DNA from: an uncultured Clostridia bacterium
GTDB taxonomy: Bacteria; Bacillota; Clostridia; Oscillospirales; Acutalibacteraceae
NCBI GenBank assembly: GCA_945912145.1
Contig: CAMEBF010000014.1
Location: 1-57,441 of the forward strand
Reading direction: 5' to 3'
Length of the DNA stretch: 57,441 nt
Below, piece after piece: positions 46,407-56,087 of the stretch (its first letter is position 1; every line of letters starts with the position of its first letter). Both the position numbers and the translations under genes were made by a program. Below the pieces are notes generated by a model. That model did no database searches. It was not told the origin of the DNA and worked only from the letters and a program-made list of their open reading frames with translations.

Positions 46407-47533
46407 ACGGTGCCTCCTTCGTTATCCGTCGTTTCTTCGGAGGTCGTATTGTCCGGTGTTGTTTCCGACGGTTCAGGGGCCGATTCGGATGAATTCGGTT
46501 TTTCCGTTGCGCGTTTGATGCGGGACGCGTTGGAGGCGGCAAACGCCGCTAAAATAGAGTTAATATCGTCGTTGTTTGTCGCCGTAAAAGCGCCGGCTGA
46601 ATCCGCGTTGTCAGTTTTTTCTTCCGTCGGATTTTCTTCGGCGGACGGATCTGCCGGTATTTCCTTGTCGACCGGTTTTTCTTCCGGAACCGGCGGTTTT
46701 TCTTCAGAGATCGGATTTATGTTCGGAAGCGTCTCCTCCAGTGGTACGGTATCCTTGCCATAGGAGAAAATGAACTTTTCAACGTCGTCATATTCGTTCG
46801 GCGCATTGTAGAATCCGGCGTCCGTCTGCTGATTCTCAGGGTTGATGAGCGCCAGGATGTTGTTCTTATCGTACCCGTCGGCAATGATTTCGCCCTCTTT
46901 GAGCACAACGATGCGGTGATCGTAATGCCGGACAAGCTCGTGTGCGTGTGTGACCATGACGACAGTCGTCCCGTTTGCCTTGTTGATGTGGTTCAGCAGA
47001 TCCATAATTTCAATGGACATGGCGGGGTCGATGTTGCCGGTAGGCTCGTCCGCGATGATCAGGTCGGCGTTGTTGACAAGAGCTCGCGCAATGGCGACAC
47101 GCTGCTGCTCGCCGCCGGACAGCTCTTTGGGCATGGACTGCGTTTTCGAGAGCAGACCGACCATGCCCAGCGCATGGGTGACGCGTTTGCGAACTTCGCG
47201 CTCTTTTGTGCCGGTGACGCGCAAAGCGAACGCGACATTGTCATAAACGCGCATATTGGGGATCAGGCGGAAGTCCTGAAATACAATACCCATGGTGCGG
47301 CGAAAATAGGGAATGTCGCGCTTTCTCATTTTATTTAAGTTGTAGCCGTTAATGGTAACGGTGCCTGAAGTCGGAACTTCTTCTCGCATGATGAGCTTCA
47401 AAAACGTACTTTTGCCGGCGCCGGACGCGCCGACAACAAATACGAATTCTCCGTCATTGATCGAGAGGTTAACATTTTTAAGAGCTTCAAAGTCTTTGTT
47501 GTAGGTTTTTGAAACTCCGCTGAATTCTACCAT
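46403..47533 (-). CDS. ftsE: Cell-division ATPase FtsE with a long acidic C-terminal tail
   Basis: The 376-residue protein has a normal FtsE ATPase in its first 225 residues: Walker [10 protein letters not shown], signature LSGGEQQRV, Walker [13 protein letters not shown]. It should drive FtsX. The family usually ends near 230 residues; here a tail of about 150 residues rich in Pro, Glu, Thr and Asn follows, with a possible amphipathic helix ([18 protein letters not shown]). I have not seen such a tail described. A PucR-type regulator gene lies upstream. Confidence 0.93.
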   Translation of the reverse strand: MVEFSGVSKTYNKDFEALKNVNLSINDGEFVFVVGASGAGKSTFLKLIMREEVPTSGTVTINGYNLNKMRKRDIPYFRRTMGIVFQDFRLIPNMRVYDNVAFALRVTGTKEREVRKRVTHALGMVGLLSKTQSMPKELSGGEQQRVAIARALVNNADLIIADEPTGNIDPAMSIEIMDLLNHINKANGTTVVMVTHAHELVRHYDHRIVVLKEGEIIADGYDKNNILALINPENQQTDAGFYNAPNEYDDVEKFIFSYGKDTVPLEETLPNINPISEEKPPVPEEKPVDKEIPADPSAEENPTEEKTDNADSAGAFTATNNDDINSILAAFAASNASRIKRATEKPNSSESAPEPSETTPDNTTSEETTDNEGGTV

Positions 47534-47582
47534 AGAGTTTGCCTTCTTACGTTTGATGACGGAAAGACCGGGAAAGCGTGAA

Positions 47583-48671
47583 TCAGTACTTCACCGGGTT
47601 TGCGTCAAGATATTTTTTGACCATCAGGGCGACTTTGAAAACGATGGCGTCGTCAAATTCGCGCAGGTCAAGACCGGTCAGCTTTCTGATTTTTTCCAGT
47701 CTGTAAACGAGGGTATTTCTGTGAACGAAGAGTTTTCTTGAGGTTTCGGATACGTTCAGATTGTTTTCGAAGAATTTCTGAATGGTGAAAAGGGTTTCGT
47801 GATCAAGGCTGTCGATGGAGCCTCTCTTGAATACTTCTTTTAAGAACATATCGCACAGCGTCGTGGGAAGCTGATAGATTAGACGCGCAATGCCGAGATT
47901 CTCGTAGCTGACGATCGTCTTTTCGGTGTCGAAGACCTTGCCGACTTCGAGCGCGACCTGCGCCTCTTTGAACGAACGCGCCAGTTCCTTGATGCCCGTT
48001 ACCGCCGTGCCGATACCGACCAGCGTGTGCGTATAATATTCCGCGCCGAGGGAATCCGCAATGGAGCGCGCAAGCTTTTCGAGATCTCTTGATTCGATGT
48101 TCGGACGCACTTCTTTGACAAGCGCAATGTCCGTTTCATTGATGTTGACGACAAAATCCTTCGTCTTATCGGGGAAGAGATTCTGGATCGCGTCAAAAAT
48201 GGAGATTTCACCCGGTTCCGTAATACGGACGAGCAATACAGCCCGTGTCGTATCGTTGTTGAAATGCAGCTCACGGGCTTTGATGCAGATGTCGCCGGGG
48301 AGAATGTTGTCTAACATGACGTTCTTGATAAAGTTGCCCTTGTCATATTTTTCGTCATAGTACTGCTTCGTGTTGCTGATGGTGATGGTCAGGATATTGA
48401 CGTATTTGTAGGCGAGATCGTCGGATCCGTCCACAAAAATCGCATATTCCGGCCGGATAGGGGATCCGAAGCTTTTGAAAACCATGTCGTTAACAGCTAC
48501 AATATCAGAGCCGGAAAAAACCTGCTCGCCGACGGAAGAATCAAGCACTTCGCCGATTCGGCCGAGCTCGCTGCACGCGATAATCGTACCGGTTTCGTCG
48601 ATCACGCCGATCACGCGGTCAACGGCGTCTTTCAGCTGGTGAATGATGCTCTGAAATAATCTGTTTGACAT
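47583..48671 (-). CDS. PucR/CdaR-type transcriptional regulator
   Basis: The 362-residue protein ends in a PucR-type helix-turn-helix (NNLNVSETSRKLFVHRNTLVYRLEKI), with a GGDEF-like or helical middle region and an N-terminal ligand domain (VIGVIDETGTIIACSELG). It probably responds to a small metabolite. It lies 49 bases before ftsE; the ftsEX set could depend on it, but that is inference. Confidence 0.85.
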   Translation of the reverse strand: MSNRLFQSIIHQLKDAVDRVIGVIDETGTIIACSELGRIGEVLDSSVGEQVFSGSDIVAVNDMVFKSFGSPIRPEYAIFVDGSDDLAYKYVNILTITISNTKQYYDEKYDKGNFIKNVMLDNILPGDICIKARELHFNNDTTRAVLLVRITEPGEISIFDAIQNLFPDKTKDFVVNINETDIALVKEVRPNIESRDLEKLARSIADSLGAEYYTHTLVGIGTAVTGIKELARSFKEAQVALEVGKVFDTEKTIVSYENLGIARLIYQLPTTLCDMFLKEVFKRGSIDSLDHETLFTIQKFFENNLNVSETSRKLFVHRNTLVYRLEKIRKLTGLDLREFDDAIVFKVALMVKKYLDANPVKY

Positions 48672-48949
48672 AAAGATATCCTCCTAATTTTTCTTTCTTA
48701 CAAACGATAAACCCAATTTCCGATAACAAACATTTATGCAATATGACTATTATCTTACTTTACATTTTACACATTTTTTCAGATATTGCAAGAGCTATCC
48801 CAAAAAAAATCAGAAAAAAACAAGAAAAAATGACTTTATATTCCAAAATAGGAAAATAAACTATTCATAATTACCAATAATTTCCCCGTTCTTTTTGTCA
48901 AAGTGACAGTTGTATATTTTCACCAATCAAAAAGCGGGAAAAAGGCGGA

Positions 48950-49675
48950 TTATTCGTCCGGACGGCACGCGATTTTTGTGAGCTCGTCCGGCGTCAGCTC
49001 GCGGCATTCTCCGGGAGAGAGGTGTTCGTCAATCGGAAGCGAGCCCATCCGGATCCGGCGCAGGGAGAGAAGCGTTGCGCCGGTGCAGGCGATCATGCGC
49101 TTGATCTGGTGATATTTGCCCTCACGAAGCACGATTTTATAGATAATTTTCTCTTTACTTTCAACTTGTTCGATATCAGCCGGCAGAAGCTGTTCGTCCC
49201 CGAGTGTCATGCCGGTTCGCATCTGCATGATAAATTCGTCCTTGATGGGCGTGTCCGTTTCGGCGAGATACGTTTTGTCGATGTGACGACGGGGAGAGAG
49301 AATATCGTGCGCAAAATGCCCGTCGTCGGTAATCAGCACAAAGCCCGTGGTATCCTTGTCGAGCCGACCTGCGGGGAACAGACCGGGTCGGCGCAGAGAA
49401 TCGGGCACTAAGTCCACGACTGTTTTCTCTTTCGGGTCACGGCTCGCGCTGACGATCCCGGCGGGTTTGTTCATCATCAGATAAATATACTTTTTATAAA
49501 GAAACGGCTCACCGTCGAGCAAGACGGCGTCGGAACCGGGATCGATTTTGCGTGACGGATCGGTCACGACTACGCCGTTGACCGTCACACCGCCGCGTTG
49601 AATCCGCTTGGCCGCGTCCGATCGCGACATCATGCTTTGCGAGGACAAGAGCTTGTCCAGTCGTTCTTTTTTCAT
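48950..49675 (-). CDS. rsuA: Pseudouridine synthase of the RsuA family
   Basis: The 241-residue enzyme has an N-terminal S4 RNA-binding domain (ERLDKLLSSQSMMSRSDAAK) and the RsuA catalytic core with Asp in GRLDKDTTGFVL. It should form pseudouridine in ribosomal RNA (position 516 of 16S for RsuA; the exact site is not shown by sequence). ATG 49675 (MKKERLDKLL) is the family start. About 278 bases of AT-rich sequence before 48950, downstream of the gene, hold no feature I can support. Confidence 0.88.
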   Translation of the reverse strand: MKKERLDKLLSSQSMMSRSDAAKRIQRGGVTVNGVVVTDPSRKIDPGSDAVLLDGEPFLYKKYIYLMMNKPAGIVSASRDPKEKTVVDLVPDSLRRPGLFPAGRLDKDTTGFVLITDDGHFAHDILSPRRHIDKTYLAETDTPIKDEFIMQMRTGMTLGDEQLLPADIEQVESKEKIIYKIVLREGKYHQIKRMIACTGATLLSLRRIRMGSLPIDEHLSPGECRELTPDELTKIACRPDE

Positions 49676-49697
49676 AGGTTTTTCGCTCCTGATAGGC

Positions 49698-49802
49698 AAG
49701 ATGGAATGCAGAATGATGAATGCAGAATGCAGAATTCCGGAAGCGTTTCGCGCTTGCATGATATGCCTGCGGCGAGGATTTCAGAACGCTGCATTCTTCA
49801 TT
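49698..49802. repeat. Iterated GAATGCAGAAT repeat
   Basis: GGAATGCAGAATGATGAATGCAG units at about 49701-49735 and TGCATTCTTCATTCTTAAT at 49791-49809 repeat the same motif found at 60-124 and 56625-56672, here in both orientations around the 5' flank of the rsuA gene. Confidence 0.65.
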
Positions 49803-49808
49803 CTTAAT

Positions 49809-50300
49809 TTATTTGTTTTCCTGAAGTCCCGTCATAAAGCCGTCAAGCTCGACGCTGCAAATATCGCCGCCGATGACCTTGCCCTTATAAACAAGCAGAT
49901 TCATTCGGATACAGTCTTTTTCTTCATAACCGGGATAATCGGTGAGAATATATGTCCATTTTTTGACAGTGCAGCCTTTGTATGGCGTTAAATCGAAGCC
50001 GCATTCGGTTTGCAGCTCATTATAAGCGGTATAGACCTCATCAAACTCTTCGGGAATGAGCACTTCGGTGACGCTTTCGGGGTCTTCCTGCGATGTGAAA
50101 CCGAGCTGCGCGATGAAATTCAGACGTTCCTCCTGCGTGGACGCCGAATATTTGAGTGCGGTCCCGGCCTGTTGGGGGATGTCGCCGGAGTTCTCCTGTC
50201 TGCCGTTTGCAAAGACTACGCACAGTACAACCGCCGCCGTGATGACCGCCACAAGTAAAACCAGTTTTCCTTTTAACGATTTCAGAGAGACTAAAAACAT
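49809..50300 (-). CDS. DUF4830 membrane-anchored protein
   Basis: The 163-residue protein has one N-terminal helix (LVLLVAVITAAVVLCVVF) and an exported domain with RLNFIAQLGF, IPEEFDEVYTAYNELQ, and a GFDLTPYKG-to-KGKVIGGDICS core, matching DUF4830. The start at 50300 follows GAGGTG; an ATG five codons earlier lies within that site. Function unknown. Confidence 0.8.
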   Translation of the reverse strand: MFLVSLKSLKGKLVLLVAVITAAVVLCVVFANGRQENSGDIPQQAGTALKYSASTQEERLNFIAQLGFTSQEDPESVTEVLIPEEFDEVYTAYNELQTECGFDLTPYKGCTVKKWTYILTDYPGYEEKDCIRMNLLVYKGKVIGGDICSVELDGFMTGLQENK

Positions 50301-50359
50301 AACAGCACCTCGCATAAATACTCATACAATAAATATGCAAGGCGCTGTTCATTCATTCC

Positions 50360-50920
50360 TTATTCTTCATCGGAGGGGTTCTTGATGGAAACGTTCTGGA
50401 GCCGCGAGAGAGCGAGCCGGACGTTTTCCTGACTCTTGGTGTAATGCTCAATGTCGGCGGTCAGATAATTATTGCATTCTCCGAGTATGTTCTTGGCAAA
50501 TTCGCTGGCGGTCGTACGCATCTCGTATGCCCATCTCTTTGCGCTGTTTTCGCGTTCCTGCGCCTGCGTGTTCGCGTCGGCTACGATGCCGTCAGCTTCT
50601 TCCTTTGCTTCCGAAAGAAGCTTGAACGCCGTGTCCTTGGCGGCTTTCGTGATCTCATGCTCCTGCGTCATTTCCTCTGCCTTCGCCTGCGCATCGCTGA
50701 CGATCTTGCTGGCGGTTTCCTGCGCAGCCTGAAGGATCTCACGTCTTTCTGCGACGATCTTTCTGGCCTGGATAATTTCCGTCGGAATGGAAGAGCTGAG
50801 TTCTTTCAGACACTCGTGAATCGCGTCGCCGTCAATCTTGATTTTTCCGCCGCCGCCGAAAGAGGGTTTGCCTTCTTCGAGTATGTCTTCGATTTTCTCA
50901 ATAATTTCTTCGTAATTCAT
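50360..50920 (-). CDS. Soluble coiled-coil protein, ATP synthase b-subunit-like
   Basis: The 186-residue protein is almost entirely helical, with a central coiled coil (AAQETASKIVSDAQAKAEEM, LLSEAKEEADGIVADAN). It starts with MNYEEIIEKIEDILEEG and a glycine run. It has no membrane helix, so it is not a real F-type b subunit; such proteins next to coaD in Clostridia are usually left unnamed or called ATPase. A structural or DivIVA-like role is possible. Confidence 0.7.
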   Translation of the reverse strand: MNYEEIIEKIEDILEEGKPSFGGGGKIKIDGDAIHECLKELSSSIPTEIIQARKIVAERREILQAAQETASKIVSDAQAKAEEMTQEHEITKAAKDTAFKLLSEAKEEADGIVADANTQAQERENSAKRWAYEMRTTASEFAKNILGECNNYLTADIEHYTKSQENVRLALSRLQNVSIKNPSDEE

Positions 50921-50940
50921 GGATTTTGTCCTCCCTGACT

Positions 50941-51435
50941 CTATTTTTTGTGGGCTGTTACTTTTTTGATAATATCGTCTGCGATTTCAGCCGGAACGAA
51001 ATCTGTGATTTCGCCGCCGAGCATACAGATTTCTTTGACCGCGCTGGAGCTTAAATACATGTTTTCGAGGCTCGAAACGAGGAAGATCGTATCAACTTCG
51101 GGCGCGAGCTGTTTATTGATTAACGCCTGCTGAAATTCGACCTCAAAATCCGAAACGGCGCGCAGTCCCTTGACGATGGCGGACGCACCGGCGATCCGGA
51201 CATAATCCGCCAAGAGTCCCTGATAGGAATCGACCGTGATATTCGGGATGCCTGCGATGCAGCGGCGGATAAAATCGACCCGTTCGGGTGGCGTAAAGGT
51301 ACCGCCGTGCTTGCGCGCATTATACGAAACGAGCACGATGACCTTATCAAACATATGCGCCGCGCGTTTCATAATATCGAGATGTCCGTTCGTGACGGGA
51401 TCGAAGCTTCCGGGATAAACGGCAATTTTGCTCAT
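50941..51435 (-). CDS. coaD: Phosphopantetheine adenylyltransferase
   Basis: The 164-residue enzyme makes dephospho-CoA, the penultimate step of coenzyme A synthesis. The nucleotide-binding motif is in GSFDPVTNGHLDI, and YLSSSAVKEI near the end is also typical. The start at 51435 (MSKIAVYPGSFDP) fits the family although its ribosome binding site is weak; rsmD lies just upstream, a common pairing. Confidence 0.95.
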   Translation of the reverse strand: MSKIAVYPGSFDPVTNGHLDIMKRAAHMFDKVIVLVSYNARKHGGTFTPPERVDFIRRCIAGIPNITVDSYQGLLADYVRIAGASAIVKGLRAVSDFEVEFQQALINKQLAPEVDTIFLVSSLENMYLSSSAVKEICMLGGEITDFVPAEIADDIIKKVTAHKK

Positions 51436-51498
51436 ATGAGTCGCCATGCGAACCGGCTGACCCGGGTTCGTTCCTTTCATTGGAATTGAAGAGAAGCC

Positions 51499-52050
51499 TT
51501 ATTCGCTGTCCTCTTCACAATAGCGGTAGATGGTGAGTTTCGTTTTGGAATACGTATCCTGTTTCGCGACAGTGAACGAGCCGACCTTTTCCGGCAGTTC
51601 TTCGTCAAGTGCCGTTTCACATACGATGATGCCGCCGTCGTTCAGCACGGCGGGAAGAAGCGGCAGCGCCTTGCTCGCGAGCTGTTTTTTGTAGGGCGGA
51701 TCGATCAGAATGATGTCGAATTTCTCTCTTGTCGTCTTGAGGTAGGAAAGTCCGTCACCGTTAAAGACGACGGCGTTTTCCGTGAGAAGGCAATGCGCCA
51801 GATTCTCATTGATGACCTTGACCGCGCTGCGGCTTAAGTCCACGAAAACGGCTTTGGCCGCGCCGCGGCTGAGCGCCTCGATGCCGAGCTGCCCGGAACC
51901 TGCGAACAGATCCAGGACGCGCCGTCCCTCAATATCAAATTGAATGGAATTGAAAATCGCGCCTTTGACTTTATCGGCTGTAGGGCGGATATCGTCTCCC
52001 TCGAGCGTCGTCAGGCGTCTTCCTTTGGCTGAGCCGGTAATCACTCTCAT
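51499..52050 (-). CDS. rsmD: 16S rRNA (guanine(966)-N2)-methyltransferase
   Basis: The 183-residue methyltransferase starts MRVITGSAKGRRL and carries the SAM-binding DLFAGSGQLGIEALSRGA and the catalytic DPPY motif (LIDPPYKK). ATG 52050 with GGAGAG upstream is the family start. It is followed by coaD, as in most Firmicutes. Confidence 0.95.
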   Translation of the reverse strand: MRVITGSAKGRRLTTLEGDDIRPTADKVKGAIFNSIQFDIEGRRVLDLFAGSGQLGIEALSRGAAKAVFVDLSRSAVKVINENLAHCLLTENAVVFNGDGLSYLKTTREKFDIILIDPPYKKQLASKALPLLPAVLNDGGIIVCETALDEELPEKVGSFTVAKQDTYSKTKLTIYRYCEEDSE

Positions 52051-52148
52051 AATACTCTCCGAAAATGAACGCACATATCTTATCATATTATCGCATTTTC
52101 TATAGGTTTTTGTCAATAGAAAATCAAAAAAAAGTCTAAAAAACAGTG

Positions 52149-52790
52149 TTACAGAAGCCCGAGCAGCTCCGACGGCGATGAAATGATGTGTTTTGCGCCG
52201 CTGTCACGCAATGTTTTTTCATCGCGGAATCCCCACAGCACGCCGACGCTTTCGAGTCCGGCACCCGCGGCGGTATTCATATCGACGTCGGAATCGCCTA
52301 CATATAGTGTATGTGATTTTTCACTGTTTAACAGTTCCAAAGCTCTGAAAACATTGTCGGGTGCGGGCTTGAGCGGATGCTGGCCGTCATCGCCGATGAC
52401 AACGGTGAAGACGTCCCCGAAAACGGCGTCGCAGAGAATTTTCGCCGCGGGCTCGGCCTTATTGGTCACAACGGCCGTTTTGATATTTCTGTTTTTTAAT
52501 TCACTGAGCAGTTCCCGAATGCCGTCGTAGGGCTTTGTTTTGATCTGCGCGTGCGCTTTATAGTAGTCTTTCATTTCGGCGGTCAGCAGAACGGACGTCT
52601 CCTCCGGCGTGCCGGCCGGAACAGCCCGTCGGATCAGCGTCGGAATGCCGTTGCCGATAAAGCGGCGGATCTCTTCGATCGTGCGTTCCGGCATTTCATG
52701 TGAACGCAGCACGTGGTTGACGCTGTCCGTTAAATCTTCGAGCGTATTTAACAGCGTGCCGTCTAAGTCGAATAGAATGGTTTGAATCAT
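52149..52790 (-). CDS. HAD phosphatase, phosphoglycolate phosphatase-like
   Basis: The 213-residue protein has motif I FDLDGTLLNT, a helical cap, the threonine motif VVTNK, and YVGDSDVDMNTAAGAG (motif IV). This is a Gph/PpaX-type phosphatase. ATG 52790 is the family start. Short repeats of a GTTCAAAGT-like motif flank it on both sides (52805-52845 and 52915-52945). Confidence 0.88.
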   Translation of the reverse strand: MIQTILFDLDGTLLNTLEDLTDSVNHVLRSHEMPERTIEEIRRFIGNGIPTLIRRAVPAGTPEETSVLLTAEMKDYYKAHAQIKTKPYDGIRELLSELKNRNIKTAVVTNKAEPAAKILCDAVFGDVFTVVIGDDGQHPLKPAPDNVFRALELLNSEKSHTLYVGDSDVDMNTAAGAGLESVGVLWGFRDEKTLRDSGAKHIISSPSELLGLL

Positions 52791-52807
52791 GATGTCACCT
52801 GATTTTT

Positions 52808-52945
52808 TAATGTTCAAAGTGCAGAGTTCAAAGTTCAATGGTGGAAAAGGCTTCGCCTTTTGATTCATTTATAATGCGCAGCAGGCATAAAATCAAGCCC
52901 GGAGGGCTTCCGAAACTGCACTTTGCACTTTGAACTTTGCACATT
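52808..52945. repeat. Short repeats around the uvrC-phosphatase gap
   Basis: GTTCAAAGTGCAGAGTTCAAAG at 52812-52833 (about) and GCACTTTGCACTTTGAACTTTG at 52919-52940 are related in inverted orientation and made of AAAGTGCA and GTTCAAAG units. They form a second short-repeat family, distinct from the GAATGCA one. Confidence 0.6.
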
Positions 52946-52947
52946 GA

Positions 52948-54801
52948 TTACGGATTGTCAGTATTTTTATGATAGAAGCTGTAGATGTTTTCGGCGGTTT
53001 TTTGATTGATGCCTTCGACTTCGGTCAGCTCTTCGACGGTCGCCTTGCGGATCGCAGCGGTCGTTTTGAAATGCTTCAGAAGCGCGTGCGCACGGGTCTT
53101 GCCGACGCCGTCAATCTCCGTCAGCGTCATGGCGGTCATCGTTTTTGCCTGCTTTTTGCGGTGATATTCGACCGAAAAACGATGCACTTCCTCCTGAATA
53201 TCCGAAACCAGCGTAAAGGCGCGGCGTTTGTCGTTGATGGCGATTTCGCCGCCGTCCGACGCGATGGCTCTGGTGCGGTGCTTGTTGTCCTTGACCATGC
53301 CGAAAAGCGGAATGTCAGAAAGCCCGAACGATTCGAGCACGGGTTTGACGGCGTTGACCTGACCGATGCCGCCGTCGAGCAAGATCAGATCGGGCTTTTT
53401 GCCGAAGCCTTCGTCCGGCTCGTCGTATTTGGCTTTTTCATATTCGTTGAAGCGCCGCGTCAGCACCTCGTTCATCGAACGGTAATCATCCTGACCGGCA
53501 AAGCCCTTGATCTCAAACCGGCGGTAGGCGGATTTGAGCGGCTTGCCGCCGCGGAAGACGATCATGCCCGCTACGTTGTCCGCGCCGTCGGTATGAGAAA
53601 TATCGTAGGATTCGATGTATTCGGGCGGATCGTGCAGTCCCAAAAGGGAAGCGAGCTCGTCGAGAGCGGCGACGGTTTTTCCCGTCCGTCCGACGTACTG
53701 CGCAAGCTTTTCGGCGGCGTTGTCCGAACACATCTGGATCAGCGCGGCGTTTTCTCCCTTTTCGGGAACGTAAATGCGGACGGCTTTGCCGCGTTTTTCC
53801 GTCAGCCAGCGCGTCAGCGCGTCAAGCGAATCGATCTCGCCGTCCACGGCGATATTCGGCGGAATGGAATCGCGGATGGAATAATAATCGGCGATCAGCT
53901 TTTCGCGGATGACCGGCAGCTCGTCCACGGCGTCCGCAATAAAATATTCGCTGTCGTAGAGTCTGCCGTCGGAAAACCGCAGGACGGACAGGCAGACCTT
54001 GCCCGACGCTTCACAGACGGCGAAAACGTCCTGTTCCTTTGTCTTCTGGGAAACGACGTTTTGCTTCTTGCTTGTTTTCTCGATCGCCTGTATCGCATCA
54101 CGCAGGACGGCAGCTTTTTCAAAATCCAACGCGTCCGCCGCAGCTTCCATCTGTTTTTTCAGGTCGCGAATCATGCTTTCGTTGCCTCCGGTGATGAATT
54201 TCACGGCGTTATCGACGGCGGCGTTGTGGTCTTCCCGGCTGATTTTGCCGCAGCAGGGAGCGGCGCATTGCTTGATATAATAGTTTAAGCAGGGTCTTGC
54301 GCTGCGCTTGATGTCGCGAGGAAAAACCTTGCCGCAGCAGGGAAGCTTGAAAATCTTCTGCGCTTCGGCAACGGAACGGGACACGCAGTCCGAGCTAGTG
54401 TAGGGGCCTAAATACTTTGCGCCGTCCTCAAGCTTCTGCTTCTCGGCGGACAGGTTCTTCCAGTCTGTCCCGGCGATTTTGATATAATGATAGCCCTTGT
54501 CGTCCTTGAGCAGAATGTTGTATTTCGGCGTGTGCTGCTTGATGAGGCTGCATTCGAGCACAAGCGCTTCAAATTCGCTGCTGACGAGGATATAATCAAA
54601 ATCCTCAACGTGCTCGACCATTTTCCGCACCTTGACGGTATGAGTGTTCTGCGAGCCGAAATACTGACTGACGCGGTTTTTGAGCGCTTTGGCTTTGCCG
54701 ATATAAATGATTTTGCCCGCTTTGTCCTTCATGATGTAGACGCCGGGCGTCAGCGGCAGGCGCATCGCTTTGGCGCGCAGCCGTTTTAATCGTTCATCCA
54801 T
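52948..54801 (-). CDS. uvrC: Excinuclease ABC subunit C
   Basis: The 617-residue nuclease makes both incisions in nucleotide excision repair. It has the GIY-YIG domain (GVYIMKDKAGKIIYIGKA) near the N-terminus, a UVR motif region (LDFEKAAVLRDAIQAIEK), the RNase H-like nuclease with YDISHTDG, and C-terminal helix-hairpin-helix motifs (EIDGVGKTRAHALL). Length and order are standard. Confidence 0.96.
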   Translation of the reverse strand: MDERLKRLRAKAMRLPLTPGVYIMKDKAGKIIYIGKAKALKNRVSQYFGSQNTHTVKVRKMVEHVEDFDYILVSSEFEALVLECSLIKQHTPKYNILLKDDKGYHYIKIAGTDWKNLSAEKQKLEDGAKYLGPYTSSDCVSRSVAEAQKIFKLPCCGKVFPRDIKRSARPCLNYYIKQCAAPCCGKISREDHNAAVDNAVKFITGGNESMIRDLKKQMEAAADALDFEKAAVLRDAIQAIEKTSKKQNVVSQKTKEQDVFAVCEASGKVCLSVLRFSDGRLYDSEYFIADAVDELPVIREKLIADYYSIRDSIPPNIAVDGEIDSLDALTRWLTEKRGKAVRIYVPEKGENAALIQMCSDNAAEKLAQYVGRTGKTVAALDELASLLGLHDPPEYIESYDISHTDGADNVAGMIVFRGGKPLKSAYRRFEIKGFAGQDDYRSMNEVLTRRFNEYEKAKYDEPDEGFGKKPDLILLDGGIGQVNAVKPVLESFGLSDIPLFGMVKDNKHRTRAIASDGGEIAINDKRRAFTLVSDIQEEVHRFSVEYHRKKQAKTMTAMTLTEIDGVGKTRAHALLKHFKTTAAIRKATVEELTEVEGINQKTAENIYSFYHKNTDNP

Positions 54802-54822
54802 AAAACTCCTCCGCTCATACTG

Positions 54823-54856
54823 AAAAAACGACGCACCGAATCAAGCGGCGCGCCGT
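54823..54856 (-). terminator. Terminator of ptsH
   Basis: ACGACGCACC (54828-54837) and GGCGCGCCGT (54847-54856) pair with two G-T pairs, followed on the minus strand by a run of T. It lies 21 bases after the HPr gene. Confidence 0.75.
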
Positions 54857-54876
54857 TGGTATGTGTTTGTCGGGAA

Positions 54877-55140
54877 TTATTCGGCGAAGCCGGATTCAAC
54901 GAGTTTAGCCAGCGCGTCAACAGCTTCCTGTTCGTCTGTGCCGCCTGCGATGATTCTGATCTGCGTGCCGCCCATGATGCCGAGGGAAAGAACACCTAAA
55001 AGGCTCTTTGCGTTGGCTCTGCGTTCTTCTTTTTCAACCCAGATCGAAGATTTGAACTCGTTTGCTTTCTGAATAAAGAATGTAGCGGGACGCGCGTGCA
55101 GTCCTACCTGATTCTCAACAACGACATCTTTTACACACAT
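54877..55140 (-). CDS. ptsH: Phosphocarrier protein HPr
   Basis: The 87-residue protein carries phosphate from enzyme I to sugar-specific IIA proteins. His15 is in VGLHARPATFF, and the regulatory serine site is in AKSLLGVLSLGI, so HPr kinase could phosphorylate it for catabolite control. It is therefore HPr, not the His-less Crh. No ptsI is adjacent. It has its own promoter. Confidence 0.95.
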   Translation of the reverse strand: MCVKDVVVENQVGLHARPATFFIQKANEFKSSIWVEKEERRANAKSLLGVLSLGIMGGTQIRIIAGGTDEQEAVDALAKLVESGFAE

Positions 55141-55183
55141 AAGGCGATTACTCCCCGTCTATAAATTTTCAATCACGTTACAT

Positions 55184-55211
55184 ATTATACCACAAAAGTT
55201 TTTTTCGTCAA
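55184..55211 (-). promoter_or_regulatory. Promoter of ptsH
   Basis: On the minus strand TTGACG (55206-55211) and TATAAT (55184-55189) are 16 bases apart, about 40 bases before the HPr gene. Confidence 0.75.
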
Positions 55212-55382
55212 TGACTAAAACTGCACGATTTCGCGAAAAATGCAATATTCGGTTGGGTTGCTAAAGGTTTGAAATTTCAGAAAACAATCTTTGTGCAAAT
55301 TGACAATAATTATAGGGGCGATTTCGGATAAAGAAACTAAAAAAAGAGGGAAAATTTTACACATTCACCTAAGAAAAACCAA

Positions 55383-56087
55383 TTATTGCTCTTTTTGGCT
55401 CTTTTCGAGAAGATCGGGACGTCTTTTTTTTGTGCGATTTAACGATTGTTCTTTGCGCCATTTTTCGATGTTGGCGTGATGCCCCGAGAGCAGGACCTCC
55501 GGTACCGCCATGCCGTTCCAGACGGCGGGCTTGGTGTACTGCGGGTATTCAAGTAGTCCGTTATAGTGGCTCTCATTTTCCATCGCTTCTTCATTCGCGA
55601 GCACACCGGGAATCATGCGCGCGACGGCGTCGGTCAATACGAGAGCCGGCAGCTCGCCGCCGGTCAGCACATAATCGCCGATGGAGATTTCTTCATCGAC
55701 AATCGCTTCGAGCACCCGTTCGTCAACGCCTTCGTAATGACCGCACAGCAGTGCGAGATTCGGCATCTGTGCCAGTTCCTTGACTTTCTCCTGCGTGAGC
55801 ACTTTGCCCTGCGGTGAAAGATAGATCAGATGCGGCCTGGTGCCGAGTGTTTGACACAGCGACTGAAAGCAGTCATAGATCGGCTGTGCCTGTAGGATCA
55901 TGCCCATGCCGCCGCCGTAAGGTGTATCGTCCACATTTTTATGGCGGTCGGCGGTGTAGTCCCGAATGTTATGCGCTTCGATTTCGAGCAACCCTTTCGC
56001 GACGGAGCGACCGATGATGCTCTCGGAGTAAACGCTTCTGCACATATCGGGGAACAGCGTCAGAATATCAATCCGCATCGGCGTCAC
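55383..56087 (-). CDS. trmD: tRNA (guanine-N1)-methyltransferase
   Basis: The 234-residue enzyme methylates G37 of tRNA and prevents frameshifting. It has the trefoil-knot SPOUT motifs: [22 protein letters not shown], and [18 protein letters not shown] 56087 has GAGGA upstream; ATG 56078 ([10 protein letters not shown]) fits the family start equally well. It overlaps the end of rimM. Confidence 0.95.
   Translation of the reverse strand: MTPMRIDILTLFPDMCRSVYSESIIGRSVAKGLLEIEAHNIRDYTADRHKNVDDTPYGGGMGMILQAQPIYDCFQSLCQTLGTRPHLIYLSPQGKVLTQEKVKELAQMPNLALLCGHYEGVDERVLEAIVDEEISIGDYVLTGGELPALVLTDAVARMIPGVLANEEAMENESHYNGLLEYPQYTKPAVWNGMAVPEVLLSGHHANIEKWRKEQSLNRTKKRRPDLLEKSQKEQ

Noticed and set aside
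52969-54288. Plus-strand frame opposite uvrC
   Set aside because: Antisense shadow of a complete uvrC; no ribosome binding site and no family motif.
55291-55479. Plus-strand ORF of 62 codons downstream of trmD
   Set aside because: It overlaps the end of trmD, lacks a ribosome binding site and reads as low-complexity shadow.
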